From: a virus
Length of the DNA stretch: 48,105 bases
Direction: 5' to 3' (one strand)
IMG/VR virus record: IMGVR_UViG_3300011116_000169
Location: 1-48,105 of that record
Made by a program: the position numbers and the translations under genes. The stretch's first letter is position 1. Each line of letters starts with the position of its first letter. Shown piece after piece: positions 40,220 to 48,105 of this stretch. Under the pieces are notes generated by a model, which did not search any database, was not told the DNA's origin, and saw only the letters and a program-made list of their open reading frames with translations.

Positions 40220-41053
40220 TTATGAGATTGACCCAAGACGAACCCCAAATGCAATCCATGTAATGTTGGAGTTGCCTGTAATTGCGGCACCCGCAGCGCC
40301 ACCAGAGCCGGGAGAAGTTTGTTGATAGGATTGGCCCGGCGAAGCCCCGGCACCGCCTGAAGCGCCCGCGCTACCCCAAGTAGCGCCAGTCCCACCAACG
40401 CCAGCTTGAAAGCTTGGATCAGGTGCCGCCCCGCCAAGGCCGCCCGAACCACCGCTAGTTGTTGTCCCCGCCGCCCCGGACTGAGCGCCCCTACTAGCTG
40501 ATGCGCCAGTACCCCCGCCTCCGCCGCCAGAAGAACTTGAAACGCCGGATCGTCCGCCACCACCACCGCCGCCGCCCCAACCTTGACCATTGGCAAAATT
40601 ACCAGACGCTAGTGCTGCGCCACCGCCACCACCGCCGCCACCACCACCAATAGTGCCAGCAGCGTTATCTATAGTTGTGTTAGAAACAGAAACACTTAAA
40701 GCAAGTCCACCTGCACCGCCCGGTGCGCCATTAGTTCCGGTGAAATTACCAGTTCCACCGCCGCCACCGTCGCCGCCTTTACCAACAATAAAGCCGCTGT
40801 TTATGAGGTAAACACCAGCAGGGAATGATCCAGATATGGTTAACGCAGGGGTGGCTGTCGAACTGGATGAGATATAAATCCCACTACCAATTGTCACAAC
40901 TGGCTGAGATATCTCGTTCCACCCACTAGTCACAAGATACGTTCTTAAATTAAGATCTGTTTGGTTCGAACTTATCGTGACACGAAACGCGCCCCCCGCA
41001 CCAAAGCCATAAGCTTTTGCAGCTGCTGCACCTATGGTAGTTAATATTGGCAT
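40220..41053 (-). CDS. Polyglycine adhesin-like tail protein, 277 aa
   Basis: Residues about 95-250 are extremely Gly-rich, with runs of six to ten Gly (for example GGGGGGGGGG) broken by Ser, Ala, Thr and Asn. This is like T4-type gp38 adhesins, whose Gly tracts form polyglycine-II helices and bind receptors. The end, SNITWIAFGVRLGSI, is a typical tip motif. It lies directly after the tail fibre gene. Confidence 0.7.
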   Translation of the reverse strand: MPILTTIGAAAAKAYGFGAGGAFRVTISSNQTDLNLRTYLVTSGWNEISQPVVTIGSGIYISSSSTATPALTISGSFPAGVYLINSGFIVGKGGDGGGGGTGNFTGTNGAPGGAGGLALSVSVSNTTIDNAAGTIGGGGGGGGGGAALASGNFANGQGWGGGGGGGGRSGVSSSSGGGGGGTGASASRGAQSGAAGTTTSGGSGGLGGAAPDPSFQAGVGGTGATWGSAGASGGAGASPGQSYQQTSPGSGGAAGAAITGNSNITWIAFGVRLGSIS

Positions 41054-41055
41054 GG

Positions 41056-42177
41056 TTAAGCGTATTTTGATTGCGCGGCTAAAACTGTAAAGGTGGCGCT
41101 CGCTGTTTTAACAACCACAATCGCATAAGCATCAATACTGTTTGTATTGCCGCCAGACGGCGCAAATCCTGTCTGCCACTTAGGCGTAACTGGAGTACCG
41201 TCAATTTGATAAACCGTTGGGTAATATGCAGTAGCTCCGTTAGTTACCAGCAGCGCAATGGTGATTGACTGCCCAATAGCCAAAATACTGTTTAACGAAG
41301 TTGTGCTGTTTCCACGAATATTCAATGTGAAGTTGTTTGCCGCATTGGTGGTGTAATACTGAACAGCTTGCGTTACAACATCAAAATTGATAGTGCTTGT
41401 TGGAGCCGATGCAGTAATAGTCGCTGTTTCAAACAACGCTTTGATGCTGCCGTAACTGGAAAAAGTCGGGTTTACTAATATTGGTGTTGTTATCGTAGGG
41501 CTGGTTGACAGCACCACATTATCTGTACCAGTAGATGTTGTTGTCCCTGTACCGCCGTTTGCTACAGGCAAAGTACCTGAGACGTCTGTGGTAAGAGCTA
41601 CTTGTGACAACGTAATATTTGTACCATCTGAGCGAAGAACTCGGTTGGCTGTTTGTGTTCCCGCCAAAGCATTGATGGCAGCTTGTTGTGTTGTTTGGCC
41701 TGTACCACCGTTTGCAATCGCTAAAGTACCAGTCAAATTTTGGGCTTGAAGATCGTAGAAATTTGTGCCATTGCTGAACACCATTACTCGATTCCCATTT
41801 AGCACAGTAATTCCACTGCCCGCCGCTGTCGTGTTCCCAATAACAGTAGAGTTGTATATCGTGGCGTCGTACCCGCTGTCGTTATAGATAATGTAATTTT
41901 TAGGGACAGGCGGCGCATAGATGTTGAAATTTGCCCCGGTACTTGTAGTCAGCCGCAACATGGCGTATACGGACTCGTTCAATCCTGCGTTAGATGATGC
42001 CCCATTAACATACGTCAAAGCTTGATTTGCTGCTACAACTGAAACAGTCTGATATCCAGCAATTGCCGTGTCTAAAACATAGGCAAAACTATTGTTCGTG
42101 GTAGATCCCCAAGTACCTGCTTGGTCACCCGCCCCAATGAGTTCTATGCGAAGACTTTGTGAATATGTGCTGCTCAT
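41056..42177 (-). CDS. Tail fibre protein, 373 aa
   Basis: Starts SSTYSQSLRIELIGAGDQAGTWGSTTNNSF, a common anchor sequence of phage tail fibres, and contains two fibre repeats of the type IANGGTGQTT (TLAIANGGTG and TLPVANGGTG). Ends with a beta-rich tip. Ends 3 nt before the Gly-rich adhesin, which may cap it. Confidence 0.8.
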   Translation of the reverse strand: MSSTYSQSLRIELIGAGDQAGTWGSTTNNSFAYVLDTAIAGYQTVSVVAANQALTYVNGASSNAGLNESVYAMLRLTTSTGANFNIYAPPVPKNYIIYNDSGYDATIYNSTVIGNTTAAGSGITVLNGNRVMVFSNGTNFYDLQAQNLTGTLAIANGGTGQTTQQAAINALAGTQTANRVLRSDGTNITLSQVALTTDVSGTLPVANGGTGTTTSTGTDNVVLSTSPTITTPILVNPTFSSYGSIKALFETATITASAPTSTINFDVVTQAVQYYTTNAANNFTLNIRGNSTTSLNSILAIGQSITIALLVTNGATAYYPTVYQIDGTPVTPKWQTGFAPSGGNTNSIDAYAIVVVKTASATFTVLAAQSKYA

Positions 42178-42185
42178 TTTTTACC

Positions 42186-42398
42186 TTAAATAAAAGCGGT
42201 AGCGAAGATAGGTATTGAAGTTACAAACACATTTATATTCTGAGCAGGTTTCCACTCAGCTCCACAAGACGTGCAAATTTGCGTTGCTTGTTCTTCCGCG
42301 CTCAGCGGGTCTTTACAAGTGCCGCAAACTATTTCTATCTCATGCTTGACATCAACAACGCCATCTTCAAGGGTTTTCGCTTCATTGACTTGTTTCAT
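42186..42398 (-). CDS. Zinc-ribbon protein, 70 aa
   Basis: Two CxxC pairs, CGTC and CTSC, spaced 18 residues, form a zinc ribbon. The C-terminal part is hydrophobic (NVFVTSIPIFATAFI). Small late protein of unknown role, between fibre and structural genes. Confidence 0.65.
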   Translation of the reverse strand: MKQVNEAKTLEDGVVDVKHEIEIVCGTCKDPLSAEEQATQICTSCGAEWKPAQNINVFVTSIPIFATAFI

Positions 42399-42407
42399 GT
42401 TGCGCCT

Positions 42408-42641
42408 TTACAGTTGATCTTGAGTTGTATCTATTAACGTCCAATACACTGGCTTAAACACCACTGCCCCAGTCATCAAAATAGCATTCGCTTGCTGACC
42501 TGTCACAGGTACAGCAACTTGATATTCACCAAGAACAGAGTTCAAAAGCGCGTTTGCTTGCAACCCAACCAAAGTTGAACTGGCTGAGTAGTTTAAAACG
42601 CTGGAAAACGGGGCGCTTGCAAACGGAGCCAGTCCAAACAT
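42408..42641 (-). CDS. Small structural-type protein, 77 aa
   Basis: ATG 12 nt downstream of a strong terminator hairpin. MFGLAPFASAPFSSVLNYSASSTLVGLQANALLNSVLGEYQVAVPVTGQQANAIL contains two similar hydrophobic repeats (GLQANALL and GQQANAIL). Typical of minor virion proteins. No function recognised. Confidence 0.55.
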   Translation of the reverse strand: MFGLAPFASAPFSSVLNYSASSTLVGLQANALLNSVLGEYQVAVPVTGQQANAILMTGAVVFKPVYWTLIDTTQDQL

Positions 42642-42652
42642 ATGAGCCTTTC

Positions 42653-42674
42653 AAAAGGGGGCCGAAGCCCCTTT
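42653..42674 (-). terminator. Rho-independent terminator with UUCG loop
   Basis: On the minus strand: AAAGGGGC, loop ttcg, GCCCCC, TTTT. A GC stem with a very stable UUCG loop and a T-run, 4 nt after the stop of the 226-aa structural gene. The only clear terminator found in the late block. Confidence 0.85.
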
Positions 42675-42677
42675 GGT

Positions 42678-43358
42678 TTAGTACGCGATTGCGTTACCGG
42701 TTGTTGCTGCGAGTTCCATCCACTCGACGGTGACAGTCAAGTTGATAACACCAGTCGCGCCCATTGTTTGCACGTTGTTGATGATGAAGCCTTCGTTGAC
42801 GGCGAGAATCAGCGGATAGTCGCCGGGCTGATGCAAGAATATTGGTTGTGCAGTCAGCACTGTACCAATTGCAGTTGACGCGCCTTGTGTAAACGCCATA
42901 GCTTGTGTATCAAGCGTACGAGTACCAGCCGAGTTTGCACCGGTGGTAGCAATCATCAATTGACCGCCACCAGCAAATGCTGAAGTTGGCATTGTGGTAC
43001 GCAACTTAGAAGTGTTGGTTTGCGTGAACAGAGCAGCAGTGCCGCCAGTATCATTTGTTGACCAGCTACGAGCTACTTGCATTGAATACTGCAACGGCTG
43101 AGCTGTACCAAATGCGGTTATTGTTGAAAAACCAACTTCGACACGGCGAACCATGCAAAGCTGAGTAGTGGTAGTAGGTGCCCAACGGAAAGAAAACACA
43201 GTACCGCCAGCAGCCACACCGGTCAGTGAGCCTGAAGTAAGACCCATACTGTACGCACCTAACATTTCGGGTGGACGCTCAGAAACACGAGCAGCCAACA
43301 TAGTTGGGTCAACAGTTTGAAGAACGGTGGCTGATGCACCAGATTGAATAATAGCCAT
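42678..43358 (-). CDS. Virion structural protein, 226 aa
   Basis: Beta-rich, Thr/Ala/Gly-rich sequence without charge clusters (SGASATVLQTVDPTMLAARV...), with FLHQPGDYPLILAVNEGFIINN, a segment seen in phage decoration or tail proteins. Preceded by AAGGAG and followed by a terminator, suggesting strong expression. Confidence 0.65.
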   Translation of the reverse strand: MAIIQSGASATVLQTVDPTMLAARVSERPPEMLGAYSMGLTSGSLTGVAAGGTVFSFRWAPTTTTQLCMVRRVEVGFSTITAFGTAQPLQYSMQVARSWSTNDTGGTAALFTQTNTSKLRTTMPTSAFAGGGQLMIATTGANSAGTRTLDTQAMAFTQGASTAIGTVLTAQPIFLHQPGDYPLILAVNEGFIINNVQTMGATGVINLTVTVEWMELAATTGNAIAY

Positions 43359-43375
43359 TTGAAAACTCCTTGAAT

Positions 43376-44890
43376 TTAGCTGAGAGTGTAGAGAAAATTA
43401 CGGCCCCCAGCTATGTAACCGGGGCTTGCATCAATGAAAACAGTAATCGTACCGTTGGTCGTACAGACCGCAGACACTTTAATACCGTCCATTTCTAGCT
43501 CATCACCGCCTGCGGACAAAAGCCCAACAGGAACTGAAAAGCCGGAACCTGTACCGCCTAAATTTGTATTAGACGCTGAAAGTGTGTCACCGTACGCGTA
43601 GTTCACGCCAGTGCCGTTTGTGGCAATCGTTACTGAAGTAACTGTACCAACACTTACAACAACAGTAGCTGCCACAGCGCCTGTACCAGACCCGCCCGTC
43701 AAAGGCACGTTTGTGTAAGTGCCGTTTGCATACCCAGAACCACCAGTAATAGTGCCAAGAGCAGAAATAATGTTGGTTGTTTTTGCACTGGGGATAATTG
43801 AAATATTGCTCGCAGTTGTCACAAGCGCATCAGCGAAGGAGCCAAAGTACGACTGAACAGGTGTAGTGCCTAAATTGATTTGTGTGGGGGCAGCTGGTTG
43901 GCTTGCAGCAGTTTGTGTTGAACCATTTGGAAACTTAAAACCGCCAGTGGTAGATTCAATAACGCCCGCAACACGCATTTTTGATGTGCCTGCGCCATCA
44001 GAAGTTGTACCAACAAGCAAGTTGTTTGTAGTTGGAGCAAACCGCGCAATCTCATTTGCAGCCAGCGTGCCACCTTGGAAAAATTTGGTGAACGCGCCCG
44101 CAGTAGCGGTACCAATTGCAAGGCTTGTACTTTGTGAATACAAATACGCTTCAGCAGCCCCCGCAATAGTAAAAGTGCCAAGGTTGTACGTTGAACTGTT
44201 AATACCAAAATCAACAAAGTTTGTTGTGTCAGTACCGTTGTCTGCCGTTGCAATATAGTCTGTAGACGCGCTGTTACCAGCACTCAAGTTCTGGTGGTTT
44301 ATCTGTGAATAAGCGTTTACGCTACCAAAAAACGACGCAGTGGAATTGCCAAATGGCGTACTAGTACCACCGTTGTTTACAGTGAGAGGGCTGTTTGTAG
44401 CCGACGTGATTGTGACGGTATCGTTTGACGTAACAGGATCGTTAAACGTTGATGTTCCGTTAAAAATCGCTGCGCCGGTAAAAGTCGCCGTGCTTGTTAC
44501 ACCAAGCGTGCCCGTCACACCGAGCGAACTGCTTATTGTTGTTGCGCCTGTTATGGCTAGAGCGCCAGCAGCGTCGTAATTTACAGATCGTGTTGAGGGG
44601 TACGTACAAAATACGTTCTTTGTGCCCGCACTAAAACTCACAGCATTGTTTGAATTGGACGATCTGTAAACTGTGGTGCGGGTCAGGATAGCCCCTGTTC
44701 CATCCAGCGTACCAAGTCCAACCTCAAACTCATTTGCAGCAGTGTTTTGAATTGCGTAATAAGTTGTGTTGTTGGCCCCTACTCCCGCGAGAAAGGTCTG
44801 AAAACTTGAAGCAGCGCCGAGCAGCGTAAAAGTTCCCGTCCCAGTCGAGGCAGACGTTTCAAGAACACGATCATTAAGAACTAACGGCAT
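43376..44890 (-). CDS. Tail/fibre structural protein, 504 aa
   Basis: Starts MPLVLNDRVLETSASTGTGTFTLLGA, the common N-terminus of phage tail proteins. Repeated beta segments GTLGVTSTATFTGAAIF resemble a fibre shaft, and GGSGYANGTYTNVPLTGGSG lies in the tip. Preceded by AAGGAGAACAAC. Confidence 0.75.
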   Translation of the reverse strand: MPLVLNDRVLETSASTGTGTFTLLGAASSFQTFLAGVGANNTTYYAIQNTAANEFEVGLGTLDGTGAILTRTTVYRSSNSNNAVSFSAGTKNVFCTYPSTRSVNYDAAGALAITGATTISSSLGVTGTLGVTSTATFTGAAIFNGTSTFNDPVTSNDTVTITSATNSPLTVNNGGTSTPFGNSTASFFGSVNAYSQINHQNLSAGNSASTDYIATADNGTDTTNFVDFGINSSTYNLGTFTIAGAAEAYLYSQSTSLAIGTATAGAFTKFFQGGTLAANEIARFAPTTNNLLVGTTSDGAGTSKMRVAGVIESTTGGFKFPNGSTQTAASQPAAPTQINLGTTPVQSYFGSFADALVTTASNISIIPSAKTTNIISALGTITGGSGYANGTYTNVPLTGGSGTGAVAATVVVSVGTVTSVTIATNGTGVNYAYGDTLSASNTNLGGTGSGFSVPVGLLSAGGDELEMDGIKVSAVCTTNGTITVFIDASPGYIAGGRNFLYTLS

Positions 44891-44902
44891 GTTGTTCTCC
44901 TT

Positions 44903-45325
44903 TTATGCAATTCTGATAACAGCAGATGAGCTGGTTGCTGCGGGGAAAGTAACAGCAAAAGTACCGCCCACAACTGACTTGTCTGAGCCAAAGTCAAAAA
45001 TAGCAACTGCCGCATTTGATTGCGATGTGTTGTAAATCAACGCGCCTCTTGCAGTAAAGGTGGCTGTAGTCCAAGAGGTATCTGCAAAAGATAGGTAAGC
45101 CACTGTCCCCGACGATGTTGGGGTTACAGAAACAACGAGCGTGTTACCCCCTGCGGTGTATCCAACGCCAGCAACTTCGTTTGATGTTGTGTACACCGTA
45201 GTGGTCGCATCCAGTGAAGCGGATGAGGTGTATAACGCCATCTTGAACGTGTTTGAAGTAAAGTTCTGCTGCGCATTCAGGAGCTGTACTTTAAAACTTG
45301 TTGGAAGGGTTTGTGTGATTGCCAT
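44903..45325 (-). CDS. Structural protein, 140 aa
   Basis: MAITQTLPTSFKVQLLNAQQNFTSNTFKMALYTSSASLDATTTVYTT is a beta-rich, Ser/Thr/Ala-rich small virion protein typical of the adaptor-to-fibre interval of these phages. AAGGAG-type site (TTGGAGAGAC) upstream. Role not named. Confidence 0.65.
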   Translation of the reverse strand: MAITQTLPTSFKVQLLNAQQNFTSNTFKMALYTSSASLDATTTVYTTSNEVAGVGYTAGGNTLVVSVTPTSSGTVAYLSFADTSWTTATFTARGALIYNTSQSNAAVAIFDFGSDKSVVGGTFAVTFPAATSSSAVIRIA

Positions 45326-45340
45326 TATGTCTCTCCAAGA

Positions 45341-46060
45341 TTAAGACAGTGTTGATACACGCGCTTGCCCTGTACGGTATGCGTCAGTACGCTCTTTACC
45401 GTTGCAAAGCATTGTGTATAAATTCAAAGCTTCGTTATAACGTGCCTGATACATAGCAACTATATCAGGCTCGCCTTTAACAAATGTGATTGCTTCTAAC
45501 AGACAACCATACAAAAGCAGGCTGTCGAAATTATCGCCAAGCCAAGAAGTTTGAGATTGAACAATAGAAACTGGGTAATGAAAGTAATGCAGCTCAACAA
45601 GATAGTCGTCGTCTGGAGTTGGGCCAACTATCATGGTGAAATTTTTATATGGTGTGGGAACGTTGACGCCTGCCACCATACCGAATAGCGCGTAGTATTT
45701 TGGAAGCCCGGCATCAGTTGGTGTTGGGTACGCCTGCCGAATAAAGTTAACGTCTTTGTTGAGTAAAAACTCTTGCGGGCTTTCTAACAAAAGCACAGGG
45801 TCAGTATAGACAGCAAGCGAATAAACAGCCAAAAAATCCGGCGGAAGATTCAAATATTTATTGCCGCTTGTAAAACTGCCGTTCATATTTTTACGTAATG
45901 CTGGCGGCTGCGCTGTGTTGTAGATACGTTGTTCAGCTTGTTTGATGAACGTATTAATTTGCGTCTGAGAAGACACGGTCGAGTTGTCATACAAATACGT
46001 CTCTGGAAACGTATTCTCCATGTACGACTGAATAGCGGCTGACAACTCGGTGTAGGTCAT
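45341..46060 (-). CDS. Adaptor protein, T7 gp11 / SU10 type, 239 aa
   Basis: Helical N-terminus (AAIQSYMENTFPETYLYDNS), QINTFIKQAEQRIYNTAQPPALRKN and PPDFLAVYSLAV match podovirus tail adaptor proteins that sit below the portal ring. Ends in a helical YEALNLYT-like segment (RYNEALNLYTMLCNGKERT). Overlaps the previous gene. This is the strongest sign of podovirus morphology. Confidence 0.75.
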   Translation of the reverse strand: MTYTELSAAIQSYMENTFPETYLYDNSTVSSQTQINTFIKQAEQRIYNTAQPPALRKNMNGSFTSGNKYLNLPPDFLAVYSLAVYTDPVLLLESPQEFLLNKDVNFIRQAYPTPTDAGLPKYYALFGMVAGVNVPTPYKNFTMIVGPTPDDDYLVELHYFHYPVSIVQSQTSWLGDNFDSLLLYGCLLEAITFVKGEPDIVAMYQARYNEALNLYTMLCNGKERTDAYRTGQARVSTLS

Positions 46061-46314
46061 CCCATTGGGCCTCTAGACATTGTGCCTTTGGTAGCTGCAC
46101 CAACGCCACGCATTTTGATGCCGGTGGTTTTTACAGGGGCGTAGTTACCCTTGCTGATACCGCCAACAGACATGTTCAATTCATTTGAAAACTCAGTACC
46201 GGTTGTAGTAGGCACTTTGTTTGAAACTGAACCACCACTCATTGTGTGGGGTGGAGCGTAGACTTTGGCATTGCCAACTTCTTTGCCCATCCGCTTGTCG
46301 CTGTATTTAGCCAT
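46057..46314 (-). CDS. Small basic structural protein, 85 aa
   Basis: Lys/Gly/Met-rich, low complexity (AKYSDKRMGKEVGNAKVYAPPHTMSGG ... MRGVGAATKGTMSRGPMG). Overlaps both neighbours. Likely virion-associated; not recognised. Confidence 0.6.
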   Translation of the reverse strand: MAKYSDKRMGKEVGNAKVYAPPHTMSGGSVSNKVPTTTGTEFSNELNMSVGGISKGNYAPVKTTGIKMRGVGAATKGTMSRGPMG

Positions 46315-46493
46315 TATCGACCCCTTTGATTCGCGGCACGCGCCATGTTGCGGCCCATAGTCTTCATAGCTTTGCTGGTCACGCCACCCTTTTTCAGTTT
46401 GGTCATGGGTTTGCCCGGGTGCATCTTTTTCTCGTGCTTATGCACTGCGCCTGCAACCATTTTTTTGTCCTGTGCTAAGTCTTTTTTGTCCAT
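46314..46493 (-). CDS. Small Lys-rich conserved protein, 59 aa
   Basis: ATG 46493 (MDKKDLAQDKKMVAGAVHKH) chosen for GAGGAG upstream; a longer reading would intrude into the previous gene. Basic, with HPGKPMTKLKKGG, a block common in this virion gene neighbourhood of related phages. May bind DNA in the head. Confidence 0.65.
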   Translation of the reverse strand: MDKKDLAQDKKMVAGAVHKHEKKMHPGKPMTKLKKGGVTSKAMKTMGRNMARAANQRGR

Positions 46494-46503
46494 GTTCAAC
46501 TCC

Positions 46504-46932
46504 TCATGTTGTCGTAACTGTAACTGTACCAAGCTGTATTTGCAATATCAGATTATTTGGTGTCAAACCACTATCATCTGCTCTTGCCCCGCCAATCGGG
46601 TTCCACCCCCATTGAAACACCCTGCTACCACCTTCTGGTGCACCTAACCCATCTGGGCCAATGCCACCATTAATGTCAATCTGCAATCCGTTTGTGCCTG
46701 ACTGCAAATAACTCACATCTGGCCTTGGCTCCCGCACGGCTTGCGGATCATTCACTGGGTACAGACCAAGCGACAGCTGCGGCTGATCTGGATCCCAACA
46801 GGACGGACAGACCTTGATGTTGTACAACTTGGTCTTAAGAACCTGCTTTTTAAGCTCTTTGAGCATATACCGCTGCGCACAGCGATCACACTCGGCAATT
46901 GAATACTTACCTGAGGCAAACTTGGTTGGCAT
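46504..46932 (-). CDS. Zinc-ribbon virion-cluster protein, 142 aa
   Basis: N-terminal treble-clef-like site, CDRC (residues 15-18) and CPSC (39-42), then a Gly/Pro-rich tail. Members of this kind sit next to the connector gene in related phages. Role unknown; possibly a head-tail junction factor. Confidence 0.65.
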   Translation of the reverse strand: MPTKFASGKYSIAECDRCAQRYMLKELKKQVLKTKLYNIKVCPSCWDPDQPQLSLGLYPVNDPQAVREPRPDVSYLQSGTNGLQIDINGGIGPDGLGAPEGGSRVFQWGWNPIGGARADDSGLTPNNLILQIQLGTVTVTTT

Positions 46933-46940
46933 CTGTCACC

Positions 46941-47864
46941 TCAGTAAAACAACATCCGTGGGACAAACCTGTCTGCCGCTTTTTCACGATCCTCTTGAGA
47001 CGCCAACAACCACTGCTGCTCGTACTCAGACTTCAAAAACAAAATTCTTTCCGCAGGAACATCTATCCGCTTTGACGCAATATAGAAAGCCAGCCCCGCC
47101 ACCAAGCAAGGAATCAACCGGAATGGGATGTCTTGGATGTTCACGCCATTGCCTGCATCTTGAAGGCGGCGAAGTCTCCAATACACAAAGATGTATTGGT
47201 CACCCGGGGCATTGGGGGAAGGCCAGACATTGATGCAAGGCAGGTTTGCTACCGACACCGCCGCGCCAGTCAAATGTAGAGCCGCCGTAGTGCCGTTCTG
47301 CCCACGGAAACAATTCAAAAGCTGATTGCCATCCACGTTGGCGTAGGCGATGGTTTCCGACCCAATATTGATGAAACCAGTTGTTGCGAGGCCATTGGTT
47401 GTGCTTAACGTAATGGTGGTGTCAGCGGCTGAAATCCCGCCGTTAAGCGTAATGGTCGTCGTGTTTGTGTTGGCTGTTTGGCGGTTTACCCAAACTTGGA
47501 TGGGTCGGCCTTGGGTCAACTTGTTGGGGATGGTCGAATAAGTGGACTCAGAGATGCGAGTGATGTTGATGTCAGTCTGATTAATCCCGCTGGCTTGGGT
47601 ACGAATCACTTGGTCAAGCAAGTCGATGGTATCTGCCGGGAAGGGGTAGATTGGCTGCCCAGTGTTCATGACGATCTGCCCTTGCTCGATCGTCCACAGA
47701 TTGATACCCCGATTTGCCCACTCGATGGTGAGCATGTTCAGGCTACGGCGTGCCGTACGAAACTCATAGCCCGTGCGTATCTCTAAACCCGCCCGCTCAT
47801 ACGCCTCCTCCATGATCTCATTGAGGTCAAGATTGAATGCTGTGAGTCCAGACGTGACTGCCAT
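46941..47864 (-). CDS. Connector / packaged-DNA stabilisation-like protein, 307 aa
   Basis: N-terminus FNLDLNEIMEEAYERAGLEIRTGYEFRTARRSLNMLTIEWANRGINLW is typical of tail-completion or DNA-stabilisation proteins of podoviruses. Residues about 135-200 hold an inserted module (FINIGSETIAY ... CFRGQNGTTAALH) shared with the nozzle protein. C-terminus LKSEYEQQWLLASQEDREKA is helical. Confidence 0.65.
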   Translation of the reverse strand: MAVTSGLTAFNLDLNEIMEEAYERAGLEIRTGYEFRTARRSLNMLTIEWANRGINLWTIEQGQIVMNTGQPIYPFPADTIDLLDQVIRTQASGINQTDINITRISESTYSTIPNKLTQGRPIQVWVNRQTANTNTTTITLNGGISAADTTITLSTTNGLATTGFINIGSETIAYANVDGNQLLNCFRGQNGTTAALHLTGAAVSVANLPCINVWPSPNAPGDQYIFVYWRLRRLQDAGNGVNIQDIPFRLIPCLVAGLAFYIASKRIDVPAERILFLKSEYEQQWLLASQEDREKAADRFVPRMLFY

Positions 47865-48105
47865 TATCTAAATCCTGATGTTTTCTTTGCTACCTTGGGA
47901 GGCTGCTTCACGAATTGTTTTCCGGCTTTTTTGCCAGCACGTTTTGCACGCGTTGTCGCAGCGTACTCAGCAGGGCTGAGAGCTTTGATCGCAGCTTCTG
48001 GAAGATATCTTTCGCCTGTGTCAGAAGATCTTTTACCACTTTTGGTTCTCCATTTCTGGGCCGTCCAATCTTTTAGGGATTGTTGCGGCGCTTTCAATCT
48101 CTGTA
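47864..48105 (-). CDS. Small Lys-rich late protein, partial at window edge
   Basis: The frame is still open at the right edge; the first possible start is TTG at 48097, but the true start may lie outside. GERYLPEAAIKALSPAEYAATTRAKRAGKKAGKQFVKQ is a common basic protein in phage head gene clusters; I cannot name the family. It suggests head genes continue to the right. Confidence 0.6.
   Translation of the reverse strand, partial: QRLKAPQQSLKDWTAQKWRTKSGKRSSDTGERYLPEAAIKALSPAEYAATTRAKRAGKKAGKQFVKQPPKVAKKTSGFR

Noticed and set aside
39894-40259. Frame with an ATG at 40211 (MKLIRSPSFLL) near the doubtful start of the 231-aa protein
   Set aside because: It leaves the conserved frame, overlaps the long gene, and its ATG is one base from the ribosome site, too close for use.
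1-48105. tRNA genes, CRISPR arrays, insertion sequences, integrase or att sites
   Set aside because: None seen by eye; a tRNA or att site could be missed without a search tool.

Overview
The window is a contiguous stretch of a tailed double-stranded DNA phage, most likely a podovirus. No host genes are visible. The left half (486-22540) is read rightward and holds early, nucleotide and replication genes. The right half (22537-48105) is read leftward and holds tail, internal-virion and lysis genes. The two blocks converge at 22537-22540, where the two stop codons overlap. Large terminase, portal, major capsid protein, RNA polymerase, integrase and lysogeny repressor were not found. The leftward late block is still running at position 48105, so the packaging and head genes probably lie beyond the right edge and the window is not a whole genome. 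The host cannot be named from the sequence; the Gram-negative spanin pair (Rz/Rz1) shows it has an outer membrane, and the style of the small proteins resembles phages of freshwater Betaproteobacteria (weak inference).

Region by region: 1-485 is AT-rich, non-coding, and carries many copies of a TAGAACA/TGTTCTA box plus a strong sigma70-type promoter at 358-386. 486-2559 is a run of seven small, overlapping early genes. A second, homologous promoter (2623-2651) starts a module of a DUF3150-like protein, a CobS/MoxR-type AAA+ ATPase and a VWA/HExxH protein, with three microproteins inserted between the last two. 6541-11817 has unknown early genes, a VRR-NUC nuclease, a DUF3310 fusion and several microproteins. 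11814-22540 is the replication block: family A DNA polymerase, a Cas4/RecB-like nuclease with a probable Fe-S site, an HNH-like protein, an SNF2-type helicase, a putative ssDNA-binding protein, an HTH protein and a large primase-helicase (AEP-like plus DUF927-like).

The late block, in transcription order from 48105 down to 22537, encodes a connector/stabilisation-like protein, Zn-ribbon and small basic proteins, an SU10/T7 gp11-like adaptor, tail fibre and structural proteins, a polyglycine adhesin-like protein, a 2OG-Fe(II) oxygenase, an EF-hand holin candidate, nested Rz/Rz1, an M15 endopeptidase endolysin, a tail nozzle-like protein, two very Ala/Gly/Gln-rich internal virion proteins, two GNAT-like proteins and a 2292-residue polyvalent protein with an HExxH site.

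The most unusual structure is a family of about eight imperfect-palindrome hairpins (core GAnCCAGC-loop-GCTGGGTC) scattered only over the first 10.4 kb. Five sit 20-35 nt upstream of start codons, just before the Shine-Dalgarno sequence, and four lie inside genes, three of them in the same frame as a (D/E)PAxAG linker peptide (one copy counts in both classes). Together with the duplicated promoter-leader and a duplicated RBS-carrying repeat at 14.8-15.2 kb, this suggests that the early region was built by copying regulatory cassettes.
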